Assembly: GCA_020437875.1 (NCBI GenBank)
Contig: JAGQVR010000146.1
Location: forward strand, 1-7,040
Direction: 5' to 3'
Source: Flavobacteriales bacterium
Lineage (GTDB): Bacteria; Bacteroidota; Bacteroidia; Flavobacteriales_F; PHOS-HE28
Length of the DNA stretch: 7,040 nucleotides
Under the pieces are notes generated by a model. It saw nothing but the letters and a program-made list of their open reading frames with translations. It did not search any database and had not been told where the DNA came from. Made by a program: the position numbers and the translations under genes. Below are positions 6,401 to 7,040 of this stretch, in pieces; position 1 is the first letter of the stretch, and each line of letters opens with the position of its first letter.

Positions 6401-7040
6401 GCGTACAGGTGCGTGGGTGCCTGAACATCCGCGGTGGCGCCATCGCCGAAGTCCCACGCCCAACCGATGATGGTATTCCCCGGCTCGGTCACCGTGAGGT
6501 CAGCGAACTCAGCATCGGAACCTTCACAAACGTTCTGTGCACCGATCTGGACCTGTGGTGGCTCGTAGACGTTCACCACCTGCGTGGCGATGTCCTGACA
6601 ACCCTGACCGTTCATCACACGCAGGGTGATCGTATAGCTGCCCGGCACGGTATAGTCATGCGGCGGTGGATCAGGGTCTGTGCTCGTGGTGCCATCACCG
6701 AAGTCCCATTGGTGGGAGATGGCGTTCACGCTCGTGTTGGTGAACGCCACCGTGAGCTGATCACAGGCGGCGTCATTGTCCACGGTGAAACCCGCTGTCG
6801 GGCTGGGAAGCACATCGATCACCACCGAGGCGGTGTCCGCACAACCGGCCGTGGCGCCCTGGATGCTCGCGGTATAGCTCACCGTGTAGGTCCCGGCCGT
6901 GTTGAACGTGAAGGCCTGATCGCCAGCGCCGGTCCATTGGAACCCATTGCCCGTGCCGAAGTCCCACTGGAAGTAGTTCGCCCCGCCGGTGGTGGTCTCG
7001 TCGAAGTTCACCGTCTCCCCGGCACAAACGGGGTTCGGAG
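3496..7040 (-). CDS. Giant PKD-repeat surface protein with type B T9SS sorting domain, N-terminus beyond window
   Basis: 1180 residues are visible (residue 1 = the Pro codon 7036-7038). The frame is open to the right edge, so the signal peptide and N-terminal part are missing. The protein is 13 tandem PKD domains (residues about 1-1077, 79-87 residues each), recognised by the core W-(D/T/N/S)-(F/Y/M)-G-(D/T)-G/A, an upstream GC-x-P...V.F strand and a downstream (F/H/A)GC-(T/A/S)-D/S-T strand. It ends in a CHU_C / gliding-motility-associated C-terminal domain (1078-1180): FPNAFTPSGSG, then IFNRWGE at 1124-1130, GWDGYYRG at 1141-1148, and terminal KGDVTLLR. That domain is the type B T9SS signal, which usually needs a PorP/SprF-family partner; one is encoded two genes downstream. 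PKD arrays typically form extended stalks on surface adhesins. There is no visible enzyme domain or transmembrane segment. Role: secreted or surface-bound, SprB-like in logic though not recognisable as SprB itself. The GTG at 7009-7011 is not a start, because PKD sequence (NPVCAGET) continues upstream of it. Confidence 0.93.
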   Translation of the reverse strand, partial: PNPVCAGETVNFDETTTGGANYFQWDFGTGNGFQWTGAGDQAFTFNTAGTYTVSYTASIQGATAGCADTASVVIDVLPSPTAGFTVDNDAACDQLTVAFTNTSVNAISHQWDFGDGTTSTDPDPPPHDYTVPGSYTITLRVMNGQGCQDIATQVVNVYEPPQVQIGAQNVCEGSDAEFADLTVTEPGNTIIGWAWDFGDGATADVQAPTHLYAAPGAYVVTLTATTPYCSGTGTLPVVVEARPQASFLPDDDLGCSPHTVNFSNTSIGGVNAIWTFGDGGASNDDSPSHIYLNLGTQDTIYTAQLIMTSAFGCADSVSVPITVAPGVQAFFSHNATPGCAPLAVDFANASVGADSYAWDFGDGSTSSATSPTHVFVNTTLFLQTFQVRLIATSDAGCADTLVQQITAYPTPDFTFVAQPDSGCSPHAVTFPAVVGAVSYQWDFGDGSSGSGPSPTHIYFNNTTADVVYPITLIGSNAFGCSDTTYDEVTVFPLPFAQFTVAPTTGCHPLTATLTSTSTGGSGVSWTYGDGSTSDTTATTHAHTWFNYAGPGATTYPIGLTVVTDHGCTSTATSQVQVFPAVQAGFVADTIGCAPLPVQFSNVSSGGATYTWNFGDATTSSATSPTHTYLNQGLNDAGFDVELVATSTFGCTDTASLSLLVHPQPIAQFVTGVQAGCQPLPVNFQDLTIGATALAWSFGDGGSLSAGPGNTSHTYVNATADPIVFDPQLIATSQHGCTDTTSAQIQVYPEVIAAFEVDSIACSPFAVDLTNASNGASAYQWNMGDGTILVGFEPTYTYVNNTTADLVRTITLTATSAFGCTSTVSRTITVSPVPSAAFQATPGTQQFPSADVLVLNNSSPGPWTHHWDFGDGGSAAVASPGSHTYSSWGEFTIELVVSSANCSDTATQVITITPPLPTASFLGQGRGCAPLTVAFTNTSLQGVSYQWSFGDGGTSTADNPTYVFNVAGVYSVTLTAVGPGGTTNTYTKVDSVVVHPRAMAFFTLQPTEVAVPSQPVFTYNLSSNASLYTWDFGDGTSSAEQNPVHYYQQAGTYDVGLIANNAFNCPDTFLLEELVTATAAGEIQFPNAFTPSGSGPSDGVYDPRSFTNDHFFPLYEGVEDYKLEIFNRWGELLFVTEDVRVGWDGYYRGQLSKQDVYVWKAFARFSDGRETTLKGDVTLLR
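3499..3807 (-). other. Type B T9SS C-terminal sorting domain (CHU_C) of the PKD protein
   Basis: These 103 residues close the PKD protein. The family pattern is clear in its second half: DYKLEIFNRWGELLF, a GWDGYYRG turn, QDVYVWKAFARFSDGR and KGDVTLLR at the very end. The first half is less standard. After PNAFTP the usual N-G-D-G-x-N-D is replaced by SGSGPSDGVYDPRSFTNDHF, suggesting a divergent or subgroup-specific version. Known type B domains are longer than type A and direct export together with SprF-like proteins; they are not reliably cleaved and lipidated in the way type A domains are. Confidence 0.92.
3808..7038 (-). repeat. Array of 13 PKD domain repeats (protein-level tandem repeat)
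   Basis: Units, right to left with approximate limits: 1, 7038-6802 (first residues missing, core WDFGTG); 2, 6801-6562 (WDFGDG); 3, 6561-6316 (WDFGDG); 4, 6315-6064 (WTFGDG); 5, 6063-5812 (WDFGDG); 6, 5811-5563 (WDFGDG); 7, 5562-5302 (WTYGDG); 8, 5301-5053 (WNFGDA); 9, 5052-4795 (WSFGDG); 10, 4794-4546 (WNMGDG); 11, 4545-4297 (WDFGDG); 12, 4296-4054 (WSFGDG); 13, 4053-3808 (WDFGDG). Units 4-10 share a longer loop and an (L/I)-x-(A/G/T/V)-(T/S) strand before the second cysteine. The DNA recurrently carries a motif of about 20 bases encoding the core, e.g. near 4427-4447, 5703-5712 and 6692-6712. Unit limits are set by eye at the P-x-A-x-F starts and may be off by a few residues. Confidence 0.9.

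Noticed and set aside
7009..7011. GTG at 7009-7011 as the start of the PKD protein
   Set aside because: The same frame continues to the window edge and encodes NPVCAGET, the normal first strand of a PKD unit with its conserved Cys. A start here would also leave the secreted protein without a signal peptide.
3808..7038. Evenly spaced short DNA repeats that might suggest a CRISPR array
   Set aside because: The spacing is about 250 bases, the repeats are imperfect and in frame, and they encode the PKD core motif. This is a coding repeat array, not CRISPR.

Overview
The window reads as a GC-rich (about 60% by eye, not computed) chromosomal segment of a Bacteroidota bacterium. A Flavobacteriales-like lineage is plausible. 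The evidence is three protein families tied to the type IX secretion system (T9SS) that are essentially restricted to this phylum: a PorP/SprF outer-membrane protein, a PorE-like TPR/PD40 protein, and a giant PKD-repeat protein ending in a type B T9SS sorting domain (CHU_C / gliding-motility-associated C-terminal domain). None of the gene starts has a Shine-Dalgarno motif, which also fits the phylum.

Layout. Bases 1-909 (+ strand) hold the C-terminal half of an ABC-F ATPase cut by the left edge. Everything else is on the minus strand and is read from right to left. First comes a very large surface protein (7040 to 3496) whose N-terminus lies beyond the right edge; it shows 13 PKD repeats and the sorting domain. 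Three bases later comes a TPR + PD40 beta-propeller + carboxypeptidase-regulatory-like periplasmic protein (3492 to 1900). It overlaps by 11 bases a PorP/SprF-family protein (1910 to 906), whose stop overlaps the ABC-F stop tail to tail in a shared CTAG. There is essentially no intergenic DNA (3 bases in total), so no promoter, terminator, RNA gene, CRISPR array or mobile element is visible.

How the genes work together (inference). The three minus-strand genes look like one translationally coupled operon for a single T9SS cargo. The PKD protein would be exported through the T9SS translocon and displayed on the surface as an adhesin or filament-like stalk. The PorP/SprF protein would be its dedicated outer-membrane partner, as SprF is for SprB in Flavobacterium johnsoniae. 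The PD40 protein would be a periplasmic companion. This last protein lacks the C-terminal OmpA peptidoglycan-binding domain of PorE and has no lipobox, so how it is anchored is an open point. The ABC-F gene is a convergent neighbour with an unrelated translation-associated role.

The window is mostly a recognisable system. The points that stand out are the OmpA-less PorE-like protein inside the operon, the two classes of PKD repeats with a patterned cysteine pair, and the tightly packed gene junctions.
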